Part shown: positions 7,198-16,300 of the stretch, in pieces
Layout: each line of letters begins with the position of its first letter
Position numbering within the stretch: the stretch's first letter is position 1
Notes under the pieces: model-generated
Databases searched by the model: none
The model's input: the letters and a program-made list of their open reading frames with translations, nothing else
Told to the model about the DNA's origin: nothing
IMG/VR virus record: IMGVR_UViG_3300020558_000025
Span: 1 to 28,327 of that record
Origin: a virus
Direction: 5' to 3' (one strand)
Length of the DNA stretch: 28,327 bases
Translations under genes and position numbers: made by a program

Positions 7198-8199
7198 TTA
7201 CTCTTCTTTCTCTTCGGTCAAAGTGAAATCTCCTTCAGCACCAATAATATCCTTCCAATAGTCGGCATATTCTTTTTTGTATGCTTCGATAGATGCTTTT
7301 TCTTCTGTTGAATCTTTACCCGCCAAAAACCCATGAGGTGTTACAATAATTTTCCCATCATCGAATCCGAGTCCGTTGATGTGGTTTTTCATTACAGATA
7401 TCTTACTCCTAACGGCAAATTTAACGGAACGTTTGTCTTTTGTCGCAGTAATTTTTGTAGTTCCAGCACCTTTCTGATTTCCGAACAAAAATACCAAAGA
7501 CGAGTTCAACCAAACAGATTCACCACCTTTAGCTTTAATCTTCGGTTGTCCGAAAGGATTGTCCGGTAATTCAACCCAAGGTTGATTTATGATAATCAAT
7601 GTATTTTCATATTCGGTATCCGCTTTTCTTGAACCAGAAATTCTTTGGTTGATACCCATTCCGATTTTATCGGATAAAACGGATGCGTTGTGTTGTTTAC
7701 CACCTTTACCCTCATAGGTCATCTTACAAGGTACTGAACCTACAGAATCCCAAATGAAACATAGGCTATAGTTCAATTCCCCTTTTTCTTGAGCATCCAA
7801 TAGTTGATTGATGTAATCGGTGATTTGTTCTATGTAGCTGAAGTTGTTATTGAATAGAAAGAATCCGTCCCAATCCAACTCACCTGTTTCGGTGTCAACA
7901 ACCTCGTCACATTGGAACCCCATGAGTTTAGCATGGTCAAAACTCCACTTCTGTTCTGTAATGATGAACACAGGTAAGATTTCTTTCTTTTGAGCATCTA
8001 CAGCAGCTTTGATTGCTGCAGTTGTTTTACCTGTATCTGAGTGACCCAAAAACATATTGATATGTCCAATAGCAGGACCAGGTAAACCAACGGCATCCAA
8101 GAAATCGGCACCTAAGTCCAAAAATCTTTGGGGTTTATATTTTGCAGAAGTTGAGAACTTCTTTTTCAGATTACTAAAATCGTTTTTCTTGATTGCCAT
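7198..8199 (-). CDS. uvsX: UvsX/RecA-like recombinase
   Basis: The 333-residue protein is a RecA-fold strand-exchange ATPase, the recombination engine used by T4-like phages for repair and recombination-dependent replication. Walker A is GHSDTGKTT (52-60), the catalytic Glu lies in FIITEQKWS (Glu82), and Walker B is LCFIWDSVGS (Asp151). A disordered loop rich in Gly/Lys (KGGKQHNA) and the INQPW/KGGESVWLNSS stretch match loops L1/L2 and the polymer ATP-cap region of UvsX proteins. The acidic C-terminus (TEEKEE) is typical. The start is ATG 8199, two bases after the stop of the small acidic ORF. It works with the gp32-like SSB encoded just upstream. Confidence 0.93.
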   Translation of the reverse strand: MAIKKNDFSNLKKKFSTSAKYKPQRFLDLGADFLDAVGLPGPAIGHINMFLGHSDTGKTTAAIKAAVDAQKKEILPVFIITEQKWSFDHAKLMGFQCDEVVDTETGELDWDGFFLFNNNFSYIEQITDYINQLLDAQEKGELNYSLCFIWDSVGSVPCKMTYEGKGGKQHNASVLSDKIGMGINQRISGSRKADTEYENTLIIINQPWVELPDNPFGQPKIKAKGGESVWLNSSLVFLFGNQKGAGTTKITATKDKRSVKFAVRSKISVMKNHINGLGFDDGKIIVTPHGFLAGKDSTEEKASIEAYKKEYADYWKDIIGAEGDFTLTEEKEE

Positions 8200-8201
8200 A
8201 A

Positions 8202-8414
8202 TTAAAAGTCTAAATCGTATGTTATAAAATCGTCCAATTCTTCATCGGGGTGAAACTCAAGCCAATCTTCATTCTCGAAAATAAAATACCCACCACCATT
8301 AGAGTCTTCCCATTTTCTGAGTTGAAGTTCTTTTCCGTTTTTATCTATTATTGTAAAATCGTAGGTGACGGCTTCGAAAACTTTTTTCGGATGTTCTTTT
8401 ACTTTGAATGTCAT
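8202..8414 (-). CDS. Small acidic hypothetical protein between gp32 and uvsX
   Basis: The 70-residue protein (MTFKVKEHPKKVFEAVTYDF...) has a basic N-terminus and a strongly acidic end (EFHPDEELDDFITYDLDF). A short predicted beta pattern (TYDFTIIDKNGKELQLRKWED) and a YFIFENEDWLEF segment suggest a small beta-sheet fold. I know no family for it. Its ATG lies 13 bases after the base of the gp32 terminator stem, so its transcription depends on readthrough or an unseen start. The stop is two bases from the uvsX start, implying coupled translation. A role linked to gp32 or UvsX is only a guess from position. Confidence 0.7.
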   Translation of the reverse strand: MTFKVKEHPKKVFEAVTYDFTIIDKNGKELQLRKWEDSNGGGYFIFENEDWLEFHPDEELDDFITYDLDF

Positions 8415-8449
8415 TATAAAAAAATATAAGGGCGGTTTGACCCGCCCTT
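8415..8449 (-). terminator. Intrinsic terminator after gp32-like gene
   Basis: Minus strand AAGGGCGG-GTCAAA-CCGCCCTT is a perfect 8-bp GC-rich stem (8428-8449), followed by ATATTTTTTT. It starts 9 bases past the gp32-like stop codon and ends just before the next ORF's ATG (8414). Confidence 0.88.
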
Positions 8450-8458
8450 GTTATAAAA

Positions 8459-9304
8459 TTAGAATGGTAAATCAGTGTCAGCTTCAGCGTCAGCTTGTGG
8501 GTCAGTAACTTTAGAAGACTTGGAACCACCAATTGAGGTTTCAGATACTTCATCATCACCGTAGACATATCCACCTTTTTCGTTATCCCACTTTGGTGTT
8601 TTACCTTGTGCGATTGCTTCAAGATACTCTACAGGTTTTTTACTATATACATCAGTCCAAGACAACTCATCATTTACCCACTCGTTAGCTTGGTCTTTAT
8701 CTGTATGAACAGGTGTTGGGTCGTCGTACATGATTGCTGAAACAGTTGTATACTCTTTCCCTTTTGGAGTTTTAGATTTAGCCAACTCGATGATTAGGTC
8801 ACGACCTTTTTCAGCATCTGTAATATCACCCTTGTTTCTCCAAATGGGAATAATCTTGTCAAGAATACCCTCATTCTTATAGTTGTGTTTAAATCTCCAA
8901 AACTTTGGACCGTCAGCTTCGTTATCACGGTCGATAACTTTAACGATGTAAAACTTACGAGATTTGTATTGCTTTGCAAGTTCCTTATCGGATTCCTTAC
9001 CTGTTGCCATCAACTCTTCGTAAACTTCGTTCAAAGGTGAACGTTCGTTGTCATTTTTTCCTGGGTCATAGAACTTCTGCCATTGACCACCTACTTGGAT
9101 TTCATGATACCAAGCCTCTTTGAATGGTGAGGAACCATCTGTGGTAGGAAGAATTCTCACTCTTCTCTGACCTGATTTCTCTTTATCACCAAGGATTAAA
9201 GCGAAATACTTTTTCATTCTTTCGTCTTGCGACATTTTCGATTGGGCCCCGCCCATTTGATTTTTTTCATACTGTGCCAATACGGCGTCTAATACATTAC
9301 TCAT
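8459..9304 (-). CDS. 32: Single-stranded DNA-binding protein, T4 gp32-like
   Basis: The 281-residue protein binds ssDNA at the phage replication fork and should partner with UvsX and the helicase. The N-terminus (MSNVLDAVLAQYEKN) is followed by an OB-fold core with the gp32-type segments RRVRILPTTDG, AWYHEIQVGGQWQKFYDPG, KFYIVKVIDRDNEADGPKFWRFKHNYKN and LDKIIPIW. The tail is acidic. The protein contains no cysteine, so the zinc ligands of T4 gp32 are missing; the CPVC region is replaced by DPGKNDNERSP. It ends DADTDLPF-like (ADTDLPF), resembling the SSB tip of Bacteroidota. It forms its own transcription unit with a promoter at 9329-9360 and a terminator at 8428. Confidence 0.88.
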   Translation of the reverse strand: MSNVLDAVLAQYEKNQMGGAQSKMSQDERMKKYFALILGDKEKSGQRRVRILPTTDGSSPFKEAWYHEIQVGGQWQKFYDPGKNDNERSPLNEVYEELMATGKESDKELAKQYKSRKFYIVKVIDRDNEADGPKFWRFKHNYKNEGILDKIIPIWRNKGDITDAEKGRDLIIELAKSKTPKGKEYTTVSAIMYDDPTPVHTDKDQANEWVNDELSWTDVYSKKPVEYLEAIAQGKTPKWDNEKGGYVYGDDEVSETSIGGSKSSKVTDPQADAEADTDLPF

Positions 9305-9328
9305 TTTTTATAAATTTAGATTGTTTAG

Positions 9329-9360
9329 CAAATATAATTGGGATTTCCCTATATGTCAAA
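9329..9360 (-). promoter_or_regulatory. Bacteroidetes-type promoter for the gp32-like gene
   Basis: On the minus strand TTTG (9360-9357) is followed after 20 bases by TATATTTG (9336-9329), matching the Bacteroidetes vegetative consensus TTTG-N19/21-TAnnTTTG. The expected start point is around 9321-9324, giving an A/T-rich leader of about 20 bases to ATG 9304. The spacer contains the short inverted repeat GGGATTTCCC (9340-9349), a possible operator. Confidence 0.75.
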
Positions 9361-9363
9361 TTT

Positions 9364-9387
9364 AAAAGGGACCAATCGGTCCCTTTT
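9364..9387. terminator. Bidirectional-looking terminator upstream of gp32 unit
   Basis: AAAAGGGACC and GGTCCCTTTT form a perfect 10-bp stem with a 4-base loop, with A and T runs on the two sides. It starts 2 bases past the stop of the 224-residue gene and lies just upstream of the gp32 -33 box. Confidence 0.88.
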
Positions 9388-9389
9388 TA

Positions 9390-10064
9390 TTATTTAAATT
9401 TAAAATCTTCTCTATCCTCTCCACTCGGTTGAAATGAATTTTTTATATCGTTCACATTGATATCACTAACTTGGTCGTCAGTCAAAACATATTCATTTTT
9501 TCCCGTTTTTTCCATTTCTTCTTTTTTGTCATCAAAAAAATCAGTGAGTCTTTGGTTATAAGGGTATGAATCATAGACTCTCAAATTCAATTTTTCTTCA
9601 GGACTCTTGGACCTATATTTTTCTAATTTACTTTCCAAAGAGTTTAACTTACCCATGATTTGGTCCATCTCACCAAGTCTTTTCTCTAAATTAGATAATT
9701 GTCCAAAAAGGTTTTCAAAGTATTCGTCTTGTTTTTGTTGGATATTTTTTTGAGCATCAACTAAATCCGTTATCTCTAATTCTTCAGTTCCACTCTCTTC
9801 ATCTTTCTTCTCAGTTGATTTACCCTTATCATCCAATTTTTCTACATCTGGGTCTGACTCAACATCTAAAGGCTCAGGTGTTGGAATACCTTTCGGGATA
9901 TCTGCAGCCGGTGTTTCTGCGGGTGCTGTTGCTGGAGCCCCCAAAGCCGCAGCTGCATCTGCTGCTGGGTCTGGTGGAGGAGGTTCAATAGCCTGTTCTT
10001 TGATATAATTTACAATTGAATTATATCTCTCTATTTCACTTAGAATTTTTTTATCTATACCCAT
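9390..10064 (-). CDS. Hypothetical protein with Pro/Ala-rich linker and coiled coil
   Basis: The 224-residue protein is not recognised. It has a short N-terminal helix (1-26), a disordered Pro/Ala-rich stretch (27-65: EPPPPDPAADAAAALGAPAT...), a very acidic/lysine-rich part (66-100), a likely coiled coil (about 100-155: DAQKNIQQKQDEYFENLFGQLSNLEKRLGEMDQIMGKLNSLESKLEKY) and a charged C-terminus. No signal peptide or membrane segment is visible. The composition suits a flexible virion or assembly protein, but this is not proof. It begins two bases after the 74-residue gene and ends at a strong terminator, so the pair closes the hub operon. Confidence 0.75.
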   Translation of the reverse strand: MGIDKKILSEIERYNSIVNYIKEQAIEPPPPDPAADAAAALGAPATAPAETPAADIPKGIPTPEPLDVESDPDVEKLDDKGKSTEKKDEESGTEELEITDLVDAQKNIQQKQDEYFENLFGQLSNLEKRLGEMDQIMGKLNSLESKLEKYRSKSPEEKLNLRVYDSYPYNQRLTDFFDDKKEEMEKTGKNEYVLTDDQVSDINVNDIKNSFQPSGEDREDFKFK

Positions 10065-10066
10065 TT

Positions 10067-10291
10067 TTACCCGTTTAAAAGTTGTTTAATTCCTTTGGCA
10101 GTTTCTACCTTTACTCTTCTGTTGGCTAAATGTTGGTGACCTGCTCTCTCAATAAGACCATCTCTTTCTCTGACCATATAACACTCACCGGTGTCCAAAT
10201 CACAAACCTCTTTGGAGCCGTCCCCATTGTCTTGCTCTGAAAACCTAACTGGTTTTCCCAAATAATTGTCGAGCATTGTTTTTAAATTCAT
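10067..10291 (-). CDS. Small hypothetical protein downstream of hub gene
   Basis: The 74-residue protein starts MNLKTMLDNYLGKPVRFSEQ and contains CDLDTGECYMVRERDGLIER (residues 30-49) before a lysine/arginine-rich end. I do not recognise its family. A longer frame reaching back to ATG 10363 would overlap the hub gene; ATG 10291 is preferred because it lies 28 bases after the hub stop (10320) and gives a compact hydrophilic protein. The two cysteines spaced CDLDTGEC could form a disulfide or metal site. It is co-transcribed with the large baseplate genes and sits two bases from the following coiled-coil gene. Confidence 0.65.
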   Translation of the reverse strand: MNLKTMLDNYLGKPVRFSEQDNGDGSKEVCDLDTGECYMVRERDGLIERAGHQHLANRRVKVETAKGIKQLLNG

Positions 10292-10319
10292 AGAATTGTT
10301 TTTATATAAATATATTAGA

Positions 10320-13300
10320 TTAAATAAAAGTGAATACACCAGGTGCGGTAACAGGTACCGCATTTCCTGTTGTTGTTACTGATATTTGTAGTTGTTGTGG
10401 TGGTGTACTAACTATTTGTGGTATTGAGAATTTTATTTTATTAGTTGATATAAATTGTACTGTTCTGAAATCCACTTGAGTTGTTCCAACCGTTATAGTT
10501 CTGACGTATTCTAAGTTTGTACCTGAAAGACTCATTACAGTTCCAGTAGTACCTGTCAGTGGTGAGAATCCTGATAATACTGTTGGTGGACACGCCGGTA
10601 TTGTTGTTTGTTGACCTCCTCCTCCTTGATTGAATGCGGTTCCTATATCAGTCCTCAATCCCACTCTTCCGGCACTTGCAATTGCCTGGTCAACTATACT
10701 ACCATAAATTCCCAAAAATCTATCTATGTTTGATTCATAATATTCTAGGGTAACCTGAGCCGCAGGGAATGCAGTACAATAATATTCAATAATTTTTTCT
10801 TTAAAAACTCCTCCTGTAATCTGTGAAATTCTCGGTGTTATAAGACCTGTCATAAATTTCAGGTAGGTATTTACATCATTAAATTTCGCGGCCGGTAATG
10901 ATTTATCACCACTTATGGTTTTGGTTTTAATACATGCATATACGTTAGGTACAAAATCCTGTGTAAGCGATGATGCTATTGGTTTATCCAAAGTAATATT
11001 ACTGAAGTTATTATCATACGCAACAAACTCTCCTTTAGGGTCACCAGCAATACTGAATGTTCGGATATAAGATAGAACATAAACTATAGTCTGAAGCTCT
11101 GCGTTAGGTGCGGTACCTGTATAGGTTTTGAGACTATTAGAGAAATCAGTTGCGGTCAATTTTGTAAGTTGTCCTGTAGTTGATTCAAGTCTATCAAATT
11201 GCGGTGATAGATTCGCTCTACAAGCATTTTGGGCATCTACAGAGAGGTTATTAGAATTTTGTATTAGGTTTGTTTCTTTTCCTTGGTTTGTGGTGGTTAT
11301 TGTTGTGTTTTGGTCTGTCTTTTGTATAACTAAGTTTTCTAATTGAGTCAGAAGATTTTGATTTATCTTTTGAAGATAGTTGTCCTCCACAGGATAATCA
11401 TATATACCCTGTCTTACTCCTGTAAAATTTGTAGTGAAGTCACCTGGGGTTATCGTATGTGAAACATCTGTAATCAAATATGGACCATTGAACATTGGAA
11501 CGTGTCTCAAATTGAAATACATAGTTGGTTGAATTAGGGCGTTACCCATAGCGCTGACTTCACACTGATAACTTCTCCTTTTATAGAAATTATACAAACT
11601 AGCATTTTGAGTACCAACATTCTTTGTATTAGTTTGGTCGGCCATCATCAATACCGCAGCGATGGATTCGGATGTTGCCTTTCCGTTGTCTTGAGATACA
11701 CTGAAGGTCTGAAAAACATTCTGATTTCTTATACCTATATCTACATTAAATCCAACTACCTTATTTGATTTATCAAAGTCATTTTTTCCTAGTTGGTTTT
11801 CAATAAGAGGGTTTCCTGTAGGATTTCTCAAGTCAAATCCATCATCCCCTATACCTGTAAGTTTAACTGAAACACCTAATTGGTCAGATGGCTTACCGAC
11901 GTAAAAACAAACTATTTTTGGACCAGACTTTCTATAATCCACATTTGTGAATGTCCCCCACATATTATCTGCGAAATCTAAAGTTGACTCTGTGTTTGGA
12001 CTTTGTAAACCGTTGACTTCTTGAACATTATAAAAATTACAGTATGCGGGTAGTGGCATCACAACAAAATTATTCTGCATCAACATTGAACTTAGCAGAG
12101 TGTATACACTCATTCCTTCGTTCAAAGAGTTCTTATTTATTAAATTTTTTATTGAGAAAATATCAAGAACTACTGTTTCACCTATGTTGCGTGAAGCCCT
12201 ATCCAAGAATAAAATATCCTCAAATAAAGTTCTCTGAGAATAATCATACCCTGCAACCCATTTGTCATTCAGTGCTTTAAAGACATTATATATTTCTACC
12301 TTACCCTGCAAACCTGAAAGTCCTGATTGGATTGTTTGTTCTTGAGGTTCTTGAACATCAGGTAATTTAGCTTGTGTAGATATAATAACTTGATTTAATA
12401 AATCATTTTGGAAGGTCTCGTTGTTGTTTATATATGCTGTAAGGTTGTCTCTGAAATTTGTAACCAATAGATTTGGATTATTCAATCTCTGAGTTGCATA
12501 CATTTTTATAATTGGAGCCAAAAGAACCACATTCCTTGATGAAAATTCTATATTGTTATTGATGAAGAAGTCAGTAATATACGAACCGTTATCAGTATAA
12601 GTCAATTCCGCTATTGATGAAAATCCAACCTCTGTTAGTAATGCTCTCCATGCTGGCCCATTTAAGTTTTGAGATTGTTGTAAAGTAATTCCTCCCCCAA
12701 CCGATGGTAAGGTATTAGTAACATAAGGTTGGAATGTAATTGGCTCGACTACCGTGGGTGTTGGTAAGCCAATTGAGATATATGACTCCCAAACTTTTCT
12801 ATTAAATTTTGATGGATTACCATTTCTTATAATCACATCATATTCCATTATTGATTTTATTTGTGATGAGAAATTATTGAATTGATTTGTAATAGCTTCC
12901 TTAAACAATTCACTCGTTCTCGTTGCTAAAGTTGGTGTAAGTTTCATTGCCTCCCTCATGAAAGCTTGGAAATTTCTTGAAATACCATCAATTTGTACTG
13001 CACTTTTATTTATTTCACTACGAACTGGTGCGTATTTAACGTTCGTGATTGGTGCACAATAATTCAGGAATTCTTTTTCCATCAAATCCAAAGCTCTTTT
13101 ATCAAATACTCCAAAGATTTCCTCCATTGTAGAGTAAGTGTTTGATGATAAAAGTTGGAATGGTACTATTGTAGACCCGTCAGAATAAATTAAATTCATA
13201 TACGAATCTGTATCTGGTTTGATTACTTGATTAGCATCAAAGTAACCATAGTTTGAAGCAGCCCATAAACATCTCGCAGAACCATTATACATAGCTTTGT

Positions 13301-16300
13301 TATCTACCAAATCTGTTGTTGTTACTGGATTACTAGTTTGATTGGTAACTAACTCATAATTGGTTTGGTTCATATTAGCACCAAATGACGGAAGGATATA
13401 ATACTCTGTACCAAGCTCAACTTCATCACTTGCCGGTACACAAAGATTTATAGTACTATAAGCATCAACTAAAGTGTTTGGTAAAAGTGCAGACCACGTG
13501 CTAACGTTCACATCTTTGTTGTTTTGCTCTGCCGAGAATTCTGAATTCGGAAATTGATATAACCTTAGTCCATCAGATACCGCAGATTGTATTTCATCAT
13601 TAGAATAATTTTGAAACAAATCCCTACCATTATAAAAATAGGCAAAATCATTCATAAGCTTGGGATAGAAACCTGTCTGTATCTCGAGTAGATTTTGATT
13701 TTGTTTCTCTAAACTAACTTTATATTTGGTCGGATTAGTTATTGGGAATTGAAATTCGTATGTTGTAGTTTTAGCACTAAAAACCGGGTCGAAATTGCCT
13801 AAATAATCGAAATTGTTCCATATACCATCTAAAATATCTCTATTCGTTTCTACATATGTTTTGTACCTATACCATATTGAACCCATCTTCAATATCCAAG
13901 CATAAGGTACTTTGTGAACGGCACCGAATTTATTGAAACATGAAGCCATATAATCCAACTCATTATTTATTCCCAAACTTTTATATCTCTCTCTCAGACT
14001 TATGAGTGGAAGAGAATTTATGAATAAGTAAGCGGCTTGTATGTAAGGGTTCCTATTTCTGTTTTTTTCTAATCTAACACCATTTTGTATCGCATTTATA
14101 AAAAATGGTGTGTTCAATATTGATGTTGTTTGTGTTTTACCTAAGTAGTTACTAGATGGCGTTTGAACAAAACCCTCTGTTGGCACCATACGTGTAGTAT
14201 TGTTCAAACTCCCGTTGTAATACAAATTCATAGTTTGTGTACTTACATTAGGTTGAGTTGATAGACTTTCAACAACAATACTCGGAGTTGGTGTGGTTCT
14301 GTAACCAAAATTGGTAACAGGTCTTTTGTTTATGTAATCATACAAATCTGTAAAGTTTGAAACCATATTTCTGTCCGCAAATACTGTTATAACATTTTTT
14401 GTATCGAAAACATTATTGAGTGTTGCTCTAGAACTTTGAGACATGTTAGTTTGAACCCAACCACTTGAAGTGAATGGGTATGTATCTATTATTTTAAAAT
14501 CATTACTAGCGTTTTTAGTCAAATCTACCAAAGGTTTTAAATCCGCACTTTGGAGAGGTTCCAACCCTAACTCTGTTGTTTTTAAAATAGAAAAAGGGTT
14601 GTCAGTCAGTTCTTTGAGATATGATGTGACAAAGAATCCACGTTCGTAATTATAGTAAGAAGGTCCTGTTCCATTGTTTGAAATTTGTTTCAAGAAAGTG
14701 GGGTAGTTCTGCGAATTCAAATTAGTATTTTTTAATTTGAATGTAATACTCGGACTATTGACACCGAGACTTTCTATGATGTTGTTAGTTTCTACACTTG
14801 TATTCAAAGTTATGAATGGTGTAACTTGATTTGGTAAGGCCCTACTAAAATTCGAATAGTTTGCAGTTACATATTCTCTTTCCCATATTTCGTAAAAATA
14901 TCTGACTTCCTGTTTGTTTGAATAAATGACATTTGAAGTTGGATATTCTATTGCATTTATTTGAATGGCAAATGTTGTAAGTTGACTTTCGATAGGGGTC
15001 TGTGTAGAAGGAACATTGTCTTTCATAATCAAACCCTTTATATACTCCTCAACGAATTCAACTTCAGGCCACTTGGAAAAGTCAGAGGCTTGGGTGATTT
15101 TGACCACTGATGGTGCTCCAAGATATTGTAACTGATATCTGCCTTTTTTATCATCAGGACTTTCAACAAAAAACTGAGGCCAAGGATAAACAGGTGTCTG
15201 TCCATTTACTATACCTTGATTTTCTCCTGCTGCCTGACTAGTAATTTGAACAACAGTCTGAGCCTCAGTGTTTCTTGCTGATGATTTGTTGTTATGAATT
15301 GCTAAGGACCTAACAGGGTCATATTTCACACTCCAAGCTTTGGTATGACAATCATCTAATAATCTAATGAAACCTTCAGTGTTTGCCATTATTACAGCAC
15401 ACATGTTTCTAACCGTTGGATTAAATCCGATACCTGTCGATTTGTCTTGAATCAGTATTTTTAATTCCTCAGTAATCGCAGTTTCATAAGCTTTGAGTTT
15501 TTTCAAGACTTCCTCTTCTATTTGATTCACTGTTTGTGTAAATCCACCCTGTTGGTCAAAATTGAAAAAGATTGGGTCACTTTGTACGGTAGTGCCATTT
15601 ATAACTGTCCCTTTCTTAGCCAACAAAATATCCAAATTATTTTTGGTTGTAGTTTTTTGAACGTCGCTCGCACTTATTACATTAAAAAAAGATGCCGCAG
15701 TCGCATCTTTGTTTATTTGACTCAAATCAATAGTTACCTGAATTTGATTTGGCGTAAGTTTATCAATCTTTATGTTTTCAGTGCTGTCAACACCCAAAGT
15801 TGGGTTTTTCCTCAACTCAGATAAGTTCCTATCAAAAATTGTGGAAAGGTTTTTGATTGCGGCTGTTTGTGAAGCTAAATTTGTTTGAAGCTCTTTTTTG
15901 AAAAAATAGACCCTATTATTGTTGTCTAAAATTATCGCTCTTGGGTCTAAATTAGTTAGGAACCAACTACTGCTTTGCGGACCAATCAAAGTCTCGACAA
16001 ACGCTTTTAATGTTTTCAAATAGTTCCTTATGTTAGTTAGTGGCTCAACGTTGACCAAAGGATAAGAATTGACGACGTTCCTTTCAAACATTTCAAGTTT
16101 GTTCATCAATTGTAATAGAGTCAATTCAGGAAAATCTTGGGGAATCAATCCCTTACTTTTATATTCACTGTAAACCTCTACAATTTTTTCATACCCCCTT
16201 TCGGTTACAAATTCAGCATAGACTGTATTTTCAGCGCGGGTGGCTGTAGTAATACCACCTTGTTGAGCTGAAGATGAGTTTTGTAAACTTTGATTGTTTG

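Noticed and set aside
8341-8622. 93-residue minus-strand frame overlapping gp32 and the small acidic gene
   Set aside because: It crosses the gp32 terminator and overlaps two better frames; composition is not protein-like.
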